Positions 1 through 9,595 are shown, numbered from the stretch's first letter. The stretch is DNA of 64,000 nt from Methanothrix sp. (GCF_024518575.1 NZ_JANIHG010000001.1:1-64000), one strand, 5' to 3'. Made by a program: numbers and translations. The notes: a model not told the origin generated them from the letters alone.

Positions 1-3000
1 CCAGGCGAGTACACGGTGACCGAGAGTGTGCCTGAAGGATGGGTTCTGAGCAGCATAACCATTGAGGGCGATACAGATGGCGGATCCTCTACCTCTGGCT
101 CCACTGCTACAATCGATCTTGACGCTGGCGAGACGATAAAAGTCACTTTCACCAACACACTCCAGACAGGCGGCCAGGGCAAGCTCGACGTCAGCGGCTA
201 CAAGTTCAACGATGAGAACGCGAACGGTGTCTGGGATTCAGGAGAGCCCGGAATAGAGGGCTGGACGATATATCTCTCGGACGGGACCAAAACGATCTCG
301 ACCACGACCGGTAGCGATGGCAAGTACACCTTCACCAACCTGCCCGCGGGGACTTACACGATCACCGAGGAGACGAGGAGTGGATGGACGAGAACATTAC
401 CTAAAGATGGCTACACGATAACGTTTGACGGAGAGGAGGACGAGAGTGTAACGGACCAGAACTTCGGGAACACCCGGACAGTACAGCCACAGGCAAAGCT
501 CTCGATAGAGGCCACTCCCCAGGATCCGTGCAGTGATACGCCTGTGGTTGTCACTGTGAGCTGTGAGAACCTGCAGGGAGATCTCTGCAGCAGCATCGCC
601 GGCATGACCCTGTATTACGATTCCTCCTCGGTTGAGATGACGAAGGGCACAGATGGTAAATGGACGGCGACGGTGCCAGGCCAGCCTGCAGGCACCACTC
701 TGAGCGCTTACGCTGTGCCGAAGGACTCCCAGGGCAACTTCATAGAATCGATCGGAACCACTGCGACCGCCGAGATAACCTGGATAAACTGCGCCATCGA
801 TATTGAGAAGACAGCTGATAAACAGACCGTAGAGCCGGGAGAGACGGTGACTTACACCCTTACAGTGAGAAACACCGGCAAAGCGAAGATAAATGGTATC
901 ACAGTGGTCGACACGCTCCCGCCTGGCACTCTGTACAGCTCCGCGGATCCAGCACCCTCAGGTGTGAGCGGCAGTGTTATCACGTGGAGCCTGGGAGATC
1001 TTGAGCCGGGCGCATATGTGGTCATAACACTGAAAGCCAAAGTCGAGAGCGATGTCTGCACGCGCCAGAGCTTCACACCTTCGGATGAGCAGAACGGGAA
1101 ACGCGGCCTTGCTCCATCTGACACCCAGGGGGAGCGGCTCACCATAATGGCAGCCTCTCCCGTCGACCAGGAGCTGATCGATTCGCTCTACAGAAACATG
1201 ACAAGGCTTGAGGCAAAGCTCAGCTACGTCAGAAAGTACAGGGACACGTTCGATAAGGCGAACGCCTCTCTGATCGTGAGCAACGTCACACTGAACGGTT
1301 CTGTTTACACCCTCATGAACTACACCAACATCTCCACAGGAGACGTTCTCACAGAGGCTTACAATTTCTCTGGTGCTCTCGCATGGTCTCTCCTGGTGAG
1401 ACCTCAGAAATACGACTCCCTGCGCACGGAGTACGTCAACGGCAGGGTGGCCTCCGAGAACTACGTCACAAGAGAGCCATGGGAGGGGCTGATCGTCGAG
1501 TATGATAAGCCGTATCCAGGGTACACAACCCTCACGGTCACATACTATCCGACAGGCGACACGCTGGTAGTCGTCAGGGATCTCTACGGGAATGTTATCA
1601 GCAGGGAGTACAAGAAGCTCCCAGGAGTGCCGCCCGTGCCCCTGAAGCTCGAGAACTGCGCCACAGTCACAGGCACCGTCGATGGAACAGAGGTGAGCGA
1701 TACTGCATGCGTCGTTGTCGTTGTGCAGTGTCCGGTGCCCCCACAGGGCAAGCTCACCCTCGCTAAAAGGCCTTCCGTCGAGGTCGCATCAGTAGGTCAG
1801 ACGATAACCTACACATACACGCTAACCAACGGCGGAGAGACGACGATCAGAGACATCTACATAGATGACGACCGGCTCGGCAGGATAAACACCGATCCCA
1901 TAACCCTGGGGCCAGGAGATACCACTGAGGTCAGCAAGACCTATGTTGTGAAACCCACAGACACGTCCCCGATAAAGAATGTGGCCATAGCGAAAGGCGT
2001 GGATCCGAATGGTGAGGTGGTATCTGATCCAGCAGAGGCCGAGGTCACCATCGCTGCGGAGGTGCTCTTCAACAAGACAGCGGAGCCGAAGGTCGTTGAG
2101 CCAGGAGACACGATAACGTACACGATAAGATACCAGAACACTGCTGGAGTTACGCTCTACGACGTCTACATCGTGGATCAGTACCCGAATGAGGTCTACT
2201 TCATCAGCGCGAGTCCCGGCCCGACCAGCGGCAACAACGTCTGGCACATAGGAGATCTCGCGCCTGGCGATTACGGCGAGATCGTGATAGTGGTCGGCAT
2301 TGCCCAGGAGCTGGGCAACATGAGCTTCAGGATGGACCAGAGCGTGAGCGGCTCAGGTTACGTCAATGTCTACAACAATATGTGCACCAATCCGCCAAAG
2401 ATAGTGAACAGGGCTGAGATGGTATACAAGCTCACGGCGGAAGGAGAGAGCACGAGGGCCTATGCAGCAGCTGAGGTCCAGCTCGGCCCGCCGGCGACAT
2501 GTGCCAAGATCAAGGAGCACGGCAGCGGCTCATACGAGACCGAGGATCTGGTGAGATTCGAGCGCGGCAACCGCACGATAACCTGGAACAAGAGCCTCTC
2601 TGCGACGCATTACCCCACATCGTTCTCCCTCCCGAGAAACAGAAACGTGAACTACTCAACGCTCTGGGTTGAGAAGCAGAAGGCGAAGAACTACGCGACA
2701 GAAGCATCGTTCAGCGAGGAGTACACCTACGCCAGGAACATAAAGCGCGATAGCTCACTCCAGATGGACGAGAACGGCTCAAGGCTCATGATCGATACAG
2801 AGTTCACGGGCATGGGCCATGTCGGAATACTCAAGGCGAGGGAGAGCAATGGGACGAATAACGCCTTGGCTAACGCGGTCTACGAGAGCAGGGAGGACTA
2901 CGTCGGCAGCTTCAAGTTGTATCAGAAGATCGACGAGTACGGCGAGCACCTCCGCTCCGAGAGCGAGGCGAGCGGCACCGGCTTCACATCTGTAGATAAA

Positions 3001-4260
3001 CGCCTCGGATCCACGCAGCGCTCGTACGAGTCTGGTGCAGGCAGCTACGAGAGCTCCCAGCTGATGGACACCCTGAGCAGCTACATGCACAAGGATATCA
3101 GTATCACGCATACTCCAGCGAACTACACCTACTCGCAGGGCATGGCTGTGAACTACACCGGCAAGTGGTACGAGGGAATGTGGTCGAAGACGGAGAAGAG
3201 CCTGATAAGCGAGAGCTTCTCCTCGCTGGATTACATGAAGAAGGAGACTTACGCGAGGGGCCTGAACGAGATGGAGACCGAGGCGGAGTTCTCCGGCAAG
3301 GCCGATCTCAGGGTACTCTACCAGGATCTCAGCGGCAAGGAAGGCAGGACTGTTGATCTGGTGGATCAGTACATCGGAAGGTACAAGATAGACCGCAAGG
3401 TCGGGATAACAGGGGTCTCCAGGTACGGTTACCCGCATATATCGGTGAGAAAGGAGGGCACCGTGGATCTGGCGAACAGCACATACGCTGATTACAAGAT
3501 AATCGTGGAGAACGACGGCAACGTCAATCTAGGACCTGTGTACATCCTCGACCTCTTCCCGCCAGGCACCGAGTACGTGGGATCTTCGGCGAGGCCTGGT
3601 GAGCTGACATCAGAGTACGCGAACTGGACGCTCCTCAACCTTGGGATAGGTGAGAGCGCGACGATCTCGCTCACACTCAACATCACGGAGGAGGTCTCGA
3701 ACCTGGTCAACAGGGTGATCGTCTCAGGAAAGCATGGTGATGAGTGGATCTCTGCGAGAAACTTCTCCTCGATGAAGATCGACTGGCTCGAGTGCTGTCC
3801 ATCTGAGATCATAGCGACGAAGACCGCAACGGTATACAACGACACGGTCAGCTACAGGATCTCGCTGAGCAACAGAGCGAACTACACGATGGTCGCGTTC
3901 GTGATAGATTACGTGCCATCTGATATGCAGCTGATCAACTACTCCCTCACGCCCTCTCAGGTGAGAGAGAACAGGATCGAGTGGGCGATACTCGATCTCA
4001 GGCCCGGAAAGAGGATCGATATCGATTACAACATGAGAGCGCTGAGGAGCGGCACGTTCACGAACAGGGCCAGGATAGAGGCCTACCCGATCGACGGGCC
4101 AGGATCTGTGGAGGCGGATCTCGCAGCCAGAGCATACGTCGGGGTCGAGATAAAAGAGCCTGAGAGGGAGGGCTGGACCGTGCCGAAGTGCATGGGTCTC
4201 AGCTGCACCGAGTCGTACAGGGACGACTGGATGTCCTGCAGCACATGCGCCCCTGAGTAG
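1..4260 (+). CDS. Large secreted surface protein with SdrD-B and DUF11 repeats (5' truncated)
   Basis: The frame is open from base 1, so the gene starts upstream; 1419 residues are visible. Near visible residues 60-155 is an SdrD-B/Cna-B-like domain (motifs GYKFNDENANGVWD and LPAGTYTITE). At least five DUF11-type beta-sandwich repeats follow, recognised by the pattern K-x-A-x(6-8)-PG-x-T-x-TY-x-(I/L) and a downstream D-x-(L/F)PPGT: near residues 260, 580, 680, 1140 and 1255. A long Tyr/Ser/Glu-rich stretch at about 850-1120 matches none of these. The protein ends in a short Cys-containing tail with no membrane anchor or sorting motif visible. Such repeats are typical of archaeal cell-surface or sheath proteins; adhesion or envelope architecture is inferred. 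Confidence 0.8.
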   Translation, partial: PGEYTVTESVPEGWVLSSITIEGDTDGGSSTSGSTATIDLDAGETIKVTFTNTLQTGGQGKLDVSGYKFNDENANGVWDSGEPGIEGWTIYLSDGTKTISTTTGSDGKYTFTNLPAGTYTITEETRSGWTRTLPKDGYTITFDGEEDESVTDQNFGNTRTVQPQAKLSIEATPQDPCSDTPVVVTVSCENLQGDLCSSIAGMTLYYDSSSVEMTKGTDGKWTATVPGQPAGTTLSAYAVPKDSQGNFIESIGTTATAEITWINCAIDIEKTADKQTVEPGETVTYTLTVRNTGKAKINGITVVDTLPPGTLYSSADPAPSGVSGSVITWSLGDLEPGAYVVITLKAKVESDVCTRQSFTPSDEQNGKRGLAPSDTQGERLTIMAASPVDQELIDSLYRNMTRLEAKLSYVRKYRDTFDKANASLIVSNVTLNGSVYTLMNYTNISTGDVLTEAYNFSGALAWSLLVRPQKYDSLRTEYVNGRVASENYVTREPWEGLIVEYDKPYPGYTTLTVTYYPTGDTLVVVRDLYGNVISREYKKLPGVPPVPLKLENCATVTGTVDGTEVSDTACVVVVVQCPVPPQGKLTLAKRPSVEVASVGQTITYTYTLTNGGETTIRDIYIDDDRLGRINTDPITLGPGDTTEVSKTYVVKPTDTSPIKNVAIAKGVDPNGEVVSDPAEAEVTIAAEVLFNKTAEPKVVEPGDTITYTIRYQNTAGVTLYDVYIVDQYPNEVYFISASPGPTSGNNVWHIGDLAPGDYGEIVIVVGIAQELGNMSFRMDQSVSGSGYVNVYNNMCTNPPKIVNRAEMVYKLTAEGESTRAYAAAEVQLGPPATCAKIKEHGSGSYETEDLVRFERGNRTITWNKSLSATHYPTSFSLPRNRNVNYSTLWVEKQKAKNYATEASFSEEYTYARNIKRDSSLQMDENGSRLMIDTEFTGMGHVGILKARESNGTNNALANAVYESREDYVGSFKLYQKIDEYGEHLRSESEASGTGFTSVDKRLGSTQRSYESGAGSYESSQLMDTLSSYMHKDISITHTPANYTYSQGMAVNYTGKWYEGMWSKTEKSLISESFSSLDYMKKETYARGLNEMETEAEFSGKADLRVLYQDLSGKEGRTVDLVDQYIGRYKIDRKVGITGVSRYGYPHISVRKEGTVDLANSTYADYKIIVENDGNVNLGPVYILDLFPPGTEYVGSSARPGELTSEYANWTLLNLGIGESATISLTLNITEEVSNLVNRVIVSGKHGDEWISARNFSSMKIDWLECCPSEIIATKTATVYNDTVSYRISLSNRANYTMVAFVIDYVPSDMQLINYSLTPSQVRENRIEWAILDLRPGKRIDIDYNMRALRSGTFTNRARIEAYPIDGPGSVEADLAARAYVGVEIKEPEREGWTVPKCMGLSCTESYRDDWMSCSTCAPE

Positions 4261-4269
4261 CCATGAGAC

Positions 4270-4288
4270 GGCGGGAGAATATCCCGCC
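4270..4288. terminator. Hairpin between convergent genes
   Basis: GGCGGGA and TCCCGCC form a perfect 7-bp stem with a 5-base loop, ten bases after the surface-protein stop and just outside the stop of the convergent carbonic-anhydrase-like gene. There is no strong T tract, so it may act as a bidirectional 3' end stabiliser rather than a true terminator. Confidence 0.4.
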
Positions 4289-4320
4289 ATCACATCTCTT
4301 CCGGATCTCAGAGCACTCTG

Positions 4321-4944
4321 TTACGCCTGACTGCTCTGCACTCCGCCACCTTTCGCGAGCAGTTTCTCTCTGTGGATGTACATCGCAGCTCTGTTCGCGT
4401 ACTGTCTGTTCGTCGAGATCACCCTCTCCCTGAGCTCCGGCGTCACCTTCTTGATCTCCCTCGCAGGCACGCCTGCCCAGAGCGTCTCCGGCGGCACCTC
4501 AGTGCCCTCAAGCACTAGAGCGCCCGCAGCGACTATCGCGCCCCTCCCCACAACAGATCTGCTAAGAACCGTGGCGCCTATGCCCACCATCGCCTCCTCC
4601 TCGATCCGGGCTGCGTGGACCGTGGCCCTGTGCCCGAGCGTGACCCGATCCCCTATTATGCATGGGGTGTCTGGCTCGACGTGCAGCACCGAGCAGTCCT
4701 GGATGTTGCTCTCCTCCCCGACCTCGATGAACGACTCATCTCCTCTCAGAACGCATCCATACCAGACCGAGCTACCCCGCTTCAAAATAACGCGCCCTAT
4801 GAGCACAGCGCCCGGGCTCACCCAGGCTTCAGGATCAACGATCGGCTGACACCAGAGCGCCTCCCAGTCCGATCTCTCAGAAGGATACGGCAGATCCGGA
4901 GGCTCTGGCACCGAAGCAGCTGGCCATCTGATTTTCTCGCTCAT
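4321..4944 (-). CDS. Gamma-carbonic-anhydrase-like hexapeptide-repeat protein
   Basis: This 207-residue protein is a left-handed beta-helix of the gamma-carbonic anhydrase/CamH/YrdA family. Hexapeptide turns such as GAVLIG, GDRVTLG, MVGIGATVL and GAIVAAGALV run through residues 45-160, followed by the usual C-terminal helix. His88, His105 and His110 match the three zinc or iron ligands of the family (pattern LH-x(16)-H-x4-H). The acidic proton-shuttle loop of Methanosarcina Cam is absent, which is normal for the CamH subclass; carbonic anhydrase activity is therefore likely but not certain. The start is the ATG at 4944. It is monocistronic and convergent with the surface-protein gene. Confidence 0.8.
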   Translation of the reverse strand: MSEKIRWPAASVPEPPDLPYPSERSDWEALWCQPIVDPEAWVSPGAVLIGRVILKRGSSVWYGCVLRGDESFIEVGEESNIQDCSVLHVEPDTPCIIGDRVTLGHRATVHAARIEEEAMVGIGATVLSRSVVGRGAIVAAGALVLEGTEVPPETLWAGVPAREIKKVTPELRERVISTNRQYANRAAMYIHREKLLAKGGGVQSSQA

Positions 4945-5012
4945 GATAAAAGATTATGATGGCTCCAAGATATCGTTTGCGTCGCTATGATCCGTGTGCT
5001 CCACATGTGAGC

Positions 5013-6071
5013 TCATGCCGGATGGCACATTGAGCTCTTCCGGTTCTCATCTATTCTCTTAAGCAGGTAGCCGGTTGCAGCGCCTCCGGCGATGGTGAGG
5101 AACCAGAGCTGTATCAGCCTGGAGAGTATCGTTGCGGCGACAGCGTAGCTCGTGGGGACTCCGATCGCGCTGAAGAGCGTTATCATCACTATGTCGACGA
5201 GCCCGATGCCGCCGGGGAGCACCAGAGGTAGCATCTGGATGAAGATCATCACAGCGTAGACCGCGAATATGGCCCACATCGGGACCTCGATTCCCATGGA
5301 TCTGAACGTCACGAACGCTACGAGGTTCATGCAGAGCCAGGCTGCTAGCGACCAGATGGTGCTAACCAGGATCGTTCTCCGGTGCTCGGTGAACCCGCTC
5401 ATAGCTGAATGGAATCTGCGGACTATGCCGATGCAGAGGTTCCTGTTGACGTTCCGATGGAATACCTTCTCGACAAACTCTATCAGTCCAGAGACGATCC
5501 CCTCAAGCCAGCCGCTTGAGAAGCATATTCCCACGAATATCGCATTGATCCCGAGGAGAACGACGGCTATGCCTGAGCAGGTCGCGATCGCCCAGCCGGG
5601 AGCGTTCGTCTCCATCACCAGATAGCCCATTCCCACAGCAACCCCGAGGAAGAATGGTATCGAGGTGATTATCCGGCTGGCGGCTACCGTAGCTGAGGCT
5701 CGGTCTATGCCGGGAGAAGCGATCTTCTCCAGGAAGTATATCCTCGCGGTCTCGCCCGAGAAGCTGCCCGACGGTATGAGATTGTTCAGGAATATGCAGG
5801 AGAGGTAGATCAGGAATGCATCTGCTATCGATATACTGCAGTCGAACTTCTGGGCCACACGTCTCCAGGCGAGCCCGTCGAAGAGCACGCCGAGAAGAGC
5901 CAGAACAAAGCCCAGCGAGAAAATGCGGATATCCACGGATCTCATGCTCTCCGCTATCTCTGAGAAGCCTACGTGATACAGATACATGAGATAAAGCGAT
6001 GTGCCTACCGCCACCAGTGTGATCGACTTTCTCGCGTTCGGCGTGGGAAGCTCTATCCTCTCTCGATGCAC
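5013..6071 (-). CDS. UPF0104/LPG synthase transmembrane-region family protein
   Basis: An integral membrane protein of 352 residues with about eight hydrophobic segments, of the lysylphosphatidylglycerol-synthase flippase-like family (archaeal UPF0104). Family hallmarks are the NLIPSGSFSGE and LPGGIGLVD motifs. In bacteria this fold flips or modifies lipids; in archaea the substrate is unknown, and a lipid or glycolipid transport role is inference. I chose the GTG at 6071 because a T-rich TATA-like element lies about 20 bases upstream, giving a nearly leaderless transcript; the open frame extends to 6164 but that stretch is not protein-like. It lies downstream of the amino-ligase operon on the same strand, separated by about 165 bases. 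Confidence 0.75.
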   Translation of the reverse strand: MHRERIELPTPNARKSITLVAVGTSLYLMYLYHVGFSEIAESMRSVDIRIFSLGFVLALLGVLFDGLAWRRVAQKFDCSISIADAFLIYLSCIFLNNLIPSGSFSGETARIYFLEKIASPGIDRASATVAASRIITSIPFFLGVAVGMGYLVMETNAPGWAIATCSGIAVVLLGINAIFVGICFSSGWLEGIVSGLIEFVEKVFHRNVNRNLCIGIVRRFHSAMSGFTEHRRTILVSTIWSLAAWLCMNLVAFVTFRSMGIEVPMWAIFAVYAVMIFIQMLPLVLPGGIGLVDIVMITLFSAIGVPTSYAVAATILSRLIQLWFLTIAGGAATGYLLKRIDENRKSSMCHPA

Positions 6072-6237
6072 ACCACAAAGGGTGATCTGAAGATAAAAAT
6101 AGCTTATCGTCAGGGGCTCCGGCGGGTGGCCAGGTTGACGTGCGACACTGCGCCTGCATGGCACATCCAGCCCGCGTGAATCCTATGGAGACCACCGGGG
6201 CTGCACGACGATTGATCTGCAGATCTCTCTGGGCCAG

Positions 6238-7344
6238 TTATCCCTCGGTGGAGAGCATGGGCGTGTTTGTCCTCAGCGCCCTCTCTGCATCCTCCAGGGG
6301 CTCTCTCATGCCTCCAGTCTGCCTGTAGATTCTAACAAGAACCTCTGCGAGGCTACCGTTATCGATGCGCTCTCTGATCAGCGGTAGATATGCCCTCTCG
6401 TCGGGAGACGCACACCTCTCCGCGACTCTGTAAAGCCTCTGGAGCTCAGGCATCATCCCAGATGTGCCGGTCCTGATGGCGAGGTACATAAGCTCCCTCA
6501 GACCCTCCTCATCCTCCTCCAGCGGGACATCGCTCCGCAGAAGTGCGCCTGTGAAAGCTGCTATGCCCATATCAGATCTTATGCATTCCTGCTCGTCTAT
6601 CGCTTTGATCTCGAGACATCTTCTCTTAAACCGGACTATTATACCCCTGGAGTTCACCCACTCCCTGCAGAGAAGATCCGCGTTCCTTTGCTGGAGTTTC
6701 CTGTAAATCCCTCTGTTTATCATCACGTAATCCCTGACGCTCCTGATCCTCTCCGGGATCACATCGTTGCATATCTCCGGGATCTCACGCTGGTTCTCCA
6801 TGTAGAAGAGAAGCCTGTTGTCCATGTATCCGGTGTATCTGCCCTCAACGAACGGGGAGGCGGCAGAGACCGCTATCAGATAGGGCAGGAGGGCTCTGAG
6901 CCTGTTGAACATCTCGACCAGCATATCGCTTCCGCTGTATGAGAAATTGATCTGCAGAGCCTGGATGTTGAGCCAGCCGTGCTGTTTTATGTTGAACAGC
7001 CTGTCGTAGAGGTGGTAATACTCAGCCTCGTCATGATCCCAGAAGCTAGTCTGGTTCAGCGTTAGAAGAGGATGCATCCCCAGCCCGAGGAATCTGTAAT
7101 CTCCGAAGGAGCTGTAAAGCCTCCTTACGCCTTCATAAAGCAGACTCTCAAGCGCAGCTATGCTCTCACTCGGCGGCGGGACCAGCTCCAGGACGTGCTT
7201 CTGAAGCTCCTTGGAGAGGCGGACGTCTCCGAAATCTACCTCGTGCTCGATTCTGCCGTTCAGTTTTTTTATCAGCAGATCTGAGATCGGGAGGGGATTG
7301 AAGCTCTGATCGTTTATGGAGTACTCATGCTCTGTGCCTATCAT
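6238..7344 (-). CDS. Glutamate-cysteine ligase family 2 (GCS2) amino ligase
   Basis: 368 residues with the GCS2/YbdK-type signature GTEHEYSI at the extreme N-terminus (the conserved G-x-E-x-E metal/ATP site) and the usual length for the family. GCS2 proteins use ATP to join glutamate to an amine through its gamma-carboxylate; the true substrate here is unknown. Methanogens are not known to make glutathione, so glutathione synthesis is unlikely. The start ATG lies 20 bases inside the end of the preceding Cys-cluster gene, showing translational coupling with the operon that also encodes an ATP-grasp ligase. It is probably one of two peptide-bond-forming enzymes of one pathway. Confidence 0.8.
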   Translation of the reverse strand: MIGTEHEYSINDQSFNPLPISDLLIKKLNGRIEHEVDFGDVRLSKELQKHVLELVPPPSESIAALESLLYEGVRRLYSSFGDYRFLGLGMHPLLTLNQTSFWDHDEAEYYHLYDRLFNIKQHGWLNIQALQINFSYSGSDMLVEMFNRLRALLPYLIAVSAASPFVEGRYTGYMDNRLLFYMENQREIPEICNDVIPERIRSVRDYVMINRGIYRKLQQRNADLLCREWVNSRGIIVRFKRRCLEIKAIDEQECIRSDMGIAAFTGALLRSDVPLEEDEEGLRELMYLAIRTGTSGMMPELQRLYRVAERCASPDERAYLPLIRERIDNGSLAEVLVRIYRQTGGMREPLEDAERALRTNTPMLSTEG

Positions 7345-7813
7345 CCAGGTCGATCTCCATGACCTTGAAGGTCTCCGGCTCCTCTATTTTGAGCACGGCT
7401 GCAAGCTCATCCCTGCTCATATCCCTTATCAGATCGAGTATCTTCTCAACCGCCAGCTTCATCTGTTTCTCGTATGCCTCACTGTCCCTGAGAAGATAGC
7501 CGGCGAGGGGGCATATGCTCTCCCTCTTCAGGTAGATCTCCAGCCGCCCGTCCACAACATCAAACGTGAAGGGGCCTGCTGAGCACGTCTCGGGCTTGAG
7601 ATGATGCAGCCTGCATCTACCATTCTCGAACAGCACGCAGGATCCGTCATCCCTCGCCCTTATCCTCCTGTAGCCCACGTCCTCTATATCATCCGGGCTC
7701 AGACCCGCGGAGATGAGGATCTCAGCCCGTCTCTTCGTCAGAGGCGGTCTCGCATCGATGCAGCAGATGCCGCCGCATGAGCTGCAGATATCGCTGAACA
7801 GATCTGGATCCAC
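7325..7813 (-). CDS. YkgJ/UPF0153-family cysteine-cluster protein
   Basis: A 162-residue protein with the N-terminal cluster C-x2-C-x3-CC (residues about 10-17), a central C-x-LH-x3-P-x2-C and a later Cys. This is the pattern of the YkgJ/UPF0153 family, which is thought to bind an Fe-S cluster or zinc. The biochemical role is not established. The GTG at 7813 follows a GGGGGTCGAA ribosome binding site, and the 3' end overlaps GCS2 by 20 bases, so it belongs to the amino-ligase operon. It may modify or mature the product of the two ligases, but that is inferred from context only. Confidence 0.75.
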   Translation of the reverse strand: MDPDLFSDICSSCGGICCIDARPPLTKRRAEILISAGLSPDDIEDVGYRRIRARDDGSCVLFENGRCRLHHLKPETCSAGPFTFDVVDGRLEIYLKRESICPLAGYLLRDSEAYEKQMKLAVEKILDLIRDMSRDELAAVLKIEEPETFKVMEIDLDDRHRA

Positions 7814-7823
7814 TTCGACCCCC

Positions 7824-8831
7824 TCATCTCTCGAAGTCGATCCTGTATGCCAGAGGCTCTTCAGATCCGAGCACGTTCTGGGTGGATGGATCGAACCTCG
7901 CCTCTCCCATGTAGCTGTCCATCCTGGATGGCATGTAGCTGAGCGTCTCTGCGTACTGGTCTCCGTTAATGAGATACGAGATTATCCTTCTGTAGACGTC
8001 AGGGTAGCAGACATCCTCGCCGCCATCTAGCGATGGGTTGTCATTGACCTCTATGACATACAGACGACCTTTGCTCTCCTTGATATCCACCCCGTAAAGA
8101 CCCTTGCCTATCGCTTTGCCAGCCTCGATCCCGAGGTCTATTATCTCGGCCGGGACATCTTCAGGAGGCACGCTCTCCACGCCGCAGTAGACGAGATGTC
8201 CGTTCACAGATGCTTGTATCTTGAATGTCTGGGATGGGATGACGTACCTGCATGCGTAGAGGAACTCACCGTTGAGCACCCCGATCCTCCAGTCGAAGCT
8301 GCTCGGCACATACTCCTGCACCACTATCCAGTCTGAGAGCCTGAGGAAACGCTTCGATATCTTCATGAACTCCTGGACGTTCGATGCCTTCTCGACCCTT
8401 GCTGAGAACGATGTCGATGGCTCTTTCAGCACCAGCGGCGTGCCTAGCCTCTCGAAGAGCGCCCTGGCGTACTCCGGAGCTATCTCTCTCTTGCTCGGGA
8501 AGACCGTCCTTGGTATGGGCAGGTTCTTCTTCACGAGGTGCAGGTACATGTTGATCTTATCTGAGCATATCTGGATCGAGGCAGGATCGTCTATGACAGG
8601 GATCCCGTAGAGGCTCGCGATCCTCGATGCGACATACGTCGCGTTCATCGGATCCGTATTGGCTCTGATGAACAGAGCGTCGAGCTTAGGAATCCTGTTT
8701 ATGTCCACCGGGAATATGAACTCCGCAGTATGGCCCATGCTCTCGGCAGCATCCCTGCACTTTATGAGTGCTGTGAGCTGCTCTGAGCTGCTCAGGGTCT
8801 GCCTGTTGACGAATATCCCCAACCTGCTCAA
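7824..8831 (-). CDS. RimK-like ATP-grasp ligase
   Basis: 335 residues with an N-terminal pre-ATP-grasp fold (RLGIFVNRQ onward) and an ATP-grasp core: the substrate loop with VLKEP, the VVQEYV adenine-binding strand, and the metal-binding VDIKES...VIEVNDNPSLDGGED near residues 245-275. This is the RimK/glutathione-synthetase type carboxylate-amine ligase. It starts at TTG 8831 with a GGTGA site 4 bases upstream and overlaps the preceding gene in a TTGA junction. Usually the RLAN domain upstream is fused to this enzyme; here the two are separate coupled genes. The substrate is unknown; a glutamate-, lysine- or cysteine-containing small peptide made together with the GCS2 enzyme is plausible. 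Confidence 0.8.
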   Translation of the reverse strand: MSRLGIFVNRQTLSSSEQLTALIKCRDAAESMGHTAEFIFPVDINRIPKLDALFIRANTDPMNATYVASRIASLYGIPVIDDPASIQICSDKINMYLHLVKKNLPIPRTVFPSKREIAPEYARALFERLGTPLVLKEPSTSFSARVEKASNVQEFMKISKRFLRLSDWIVVQEYVPSSFDWRIGVLNGEFLYACRYVIPSQTFKIQASVNGHLVYCGVESVPPEDVPAEIIDLGIEAGKAIGKGLYGVDIKESKGRLYVIEVNDNPSLDGGEDVCYPDVYRRIISYLINGDQYAETLSYMPSRMDSYMGEARFDPSTQNVLGSEEPLAYRIDFER

Positions 8832-9436
8832 CTGCTCACCCTCTTCTCAAGGATGCTCTTCATAAGTTCCCTCTCTTTCTCTGACAGCTGAGAGTACATC
8901 ACAGGTGCAAGTGATGACAAACGGTATCCTCCAAGATCTCTGACGAGCACGAGGCTCACCAGTGGTATGTTGAAGACAGCGTAGATCTTCTCCGCCAGCG
9001 TCTCTACCTCCTCAGAGCAGTCGACCGTTCTTCCGAAGATGGAGTTGTACACAGCGACCTCTGCCTCATCGCTTATCTTCTGGTAGCAGAATGGGTACTT
9101 GCCGTAGTTTGTCACGTGCTTTATCGCCTTCTTCGCGCTTGTGAAGTCCTTCACAACGAAATGTTCGGAGGGCGTGGAGAAGTAGTTCAGGCCGTAGACT
9201 ATCGCTGGAAGTGTTATGTATGCGTAGGAGACGACCCACTCGCATACGGGTATCCCTGCCATCCTCGCCTTCTCCAGGCATATCGGAACAATGTACGCGT
9301 CGAGAACAGCACTGCTGCTGGGAACTGTCCTGATTCCCTCGAACTCGTTCTGCACTATCGTGTAGTATGGCTCTGTTTTGTAGAAGTAGTTCTCGTTGAT
9401 GATGTATACGGTCCCATTTTTATTCAACGTATACAT
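8828..9436 (-). CDS. RLAN-domain protein (RimK-like ATP-grasp N-terminal domain)
   Basis: A soluble protein of about 202 residues whose sequence (SAVLDAY, a long helical segment, HFVVKDFTSAKKA, FCYQKIS, then a short alpha/beta C-terminal part with SSLAPVMYSQLS) resembles the RLAN domain found N-terminal to RimK-type ATP-grasp enzymes. It ends four bases into the ATP-grasp gene. The start is uncertain: the ATG at 9436 gives a compact protein, but the frame is open to 9511 and a TATA-like box near 9545 on this strand would place transcription start near 9520. It is the first gene of the ligase operon. Confidence 0.6.
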   Translation of the reverse strand: MYTLNKNGTVYIINENYFYKTEPYYTIVQNEFEGIRTVPSSSAVLDAYIVPICLEKARMAGIPVCEWVVSYAYITLPAIVYGLNYFSTPSEHFVVKDFTSAKKAIKHVTNYGKYPFCYQKISDEAEVAVYNSIFGRTVDCSEEVETLAEKIYAVFNIPLVSLVLVRDLGGYRLSSLAPVMYSQLSEKERELMKSILEKRVSS

Positions 9437-9578
9437 AATATTTTTCTTCGGAATAGTGTGACGTTTGTTCATACGAGCGGCCACCAGCTCTGGAAAACAG
9501 TCTGGGTGCACTCAGGTGGCCTTATCACCACTCCACTACGGTGTTTTTTATAGTATCTGCGCTCCATAAGGAGATCCT

Positions 9579-9595
9579 CGGCACCACAGGTGCCG
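9579..9595 (-). terminator. Hairpin after the YyaL-type gene
   Basis: CGGCACC and GGTGCCG form a perfect 7-bp stem with a 3-base loop, about 30 bases past the stop of the minus-strand thioredoxin-fold gene. A second small dyad (CTCC/GGAG) follows. There is no T tract directly after it on this strand, so the call is tentative. Confidence 0.4.

Noticed and set aside
2779-3438. A 219-codon minus-strand open frame within the surface-protein gene
   Set aside because: Shadow of the DUF11 protein; no family and no ribosome binding site.
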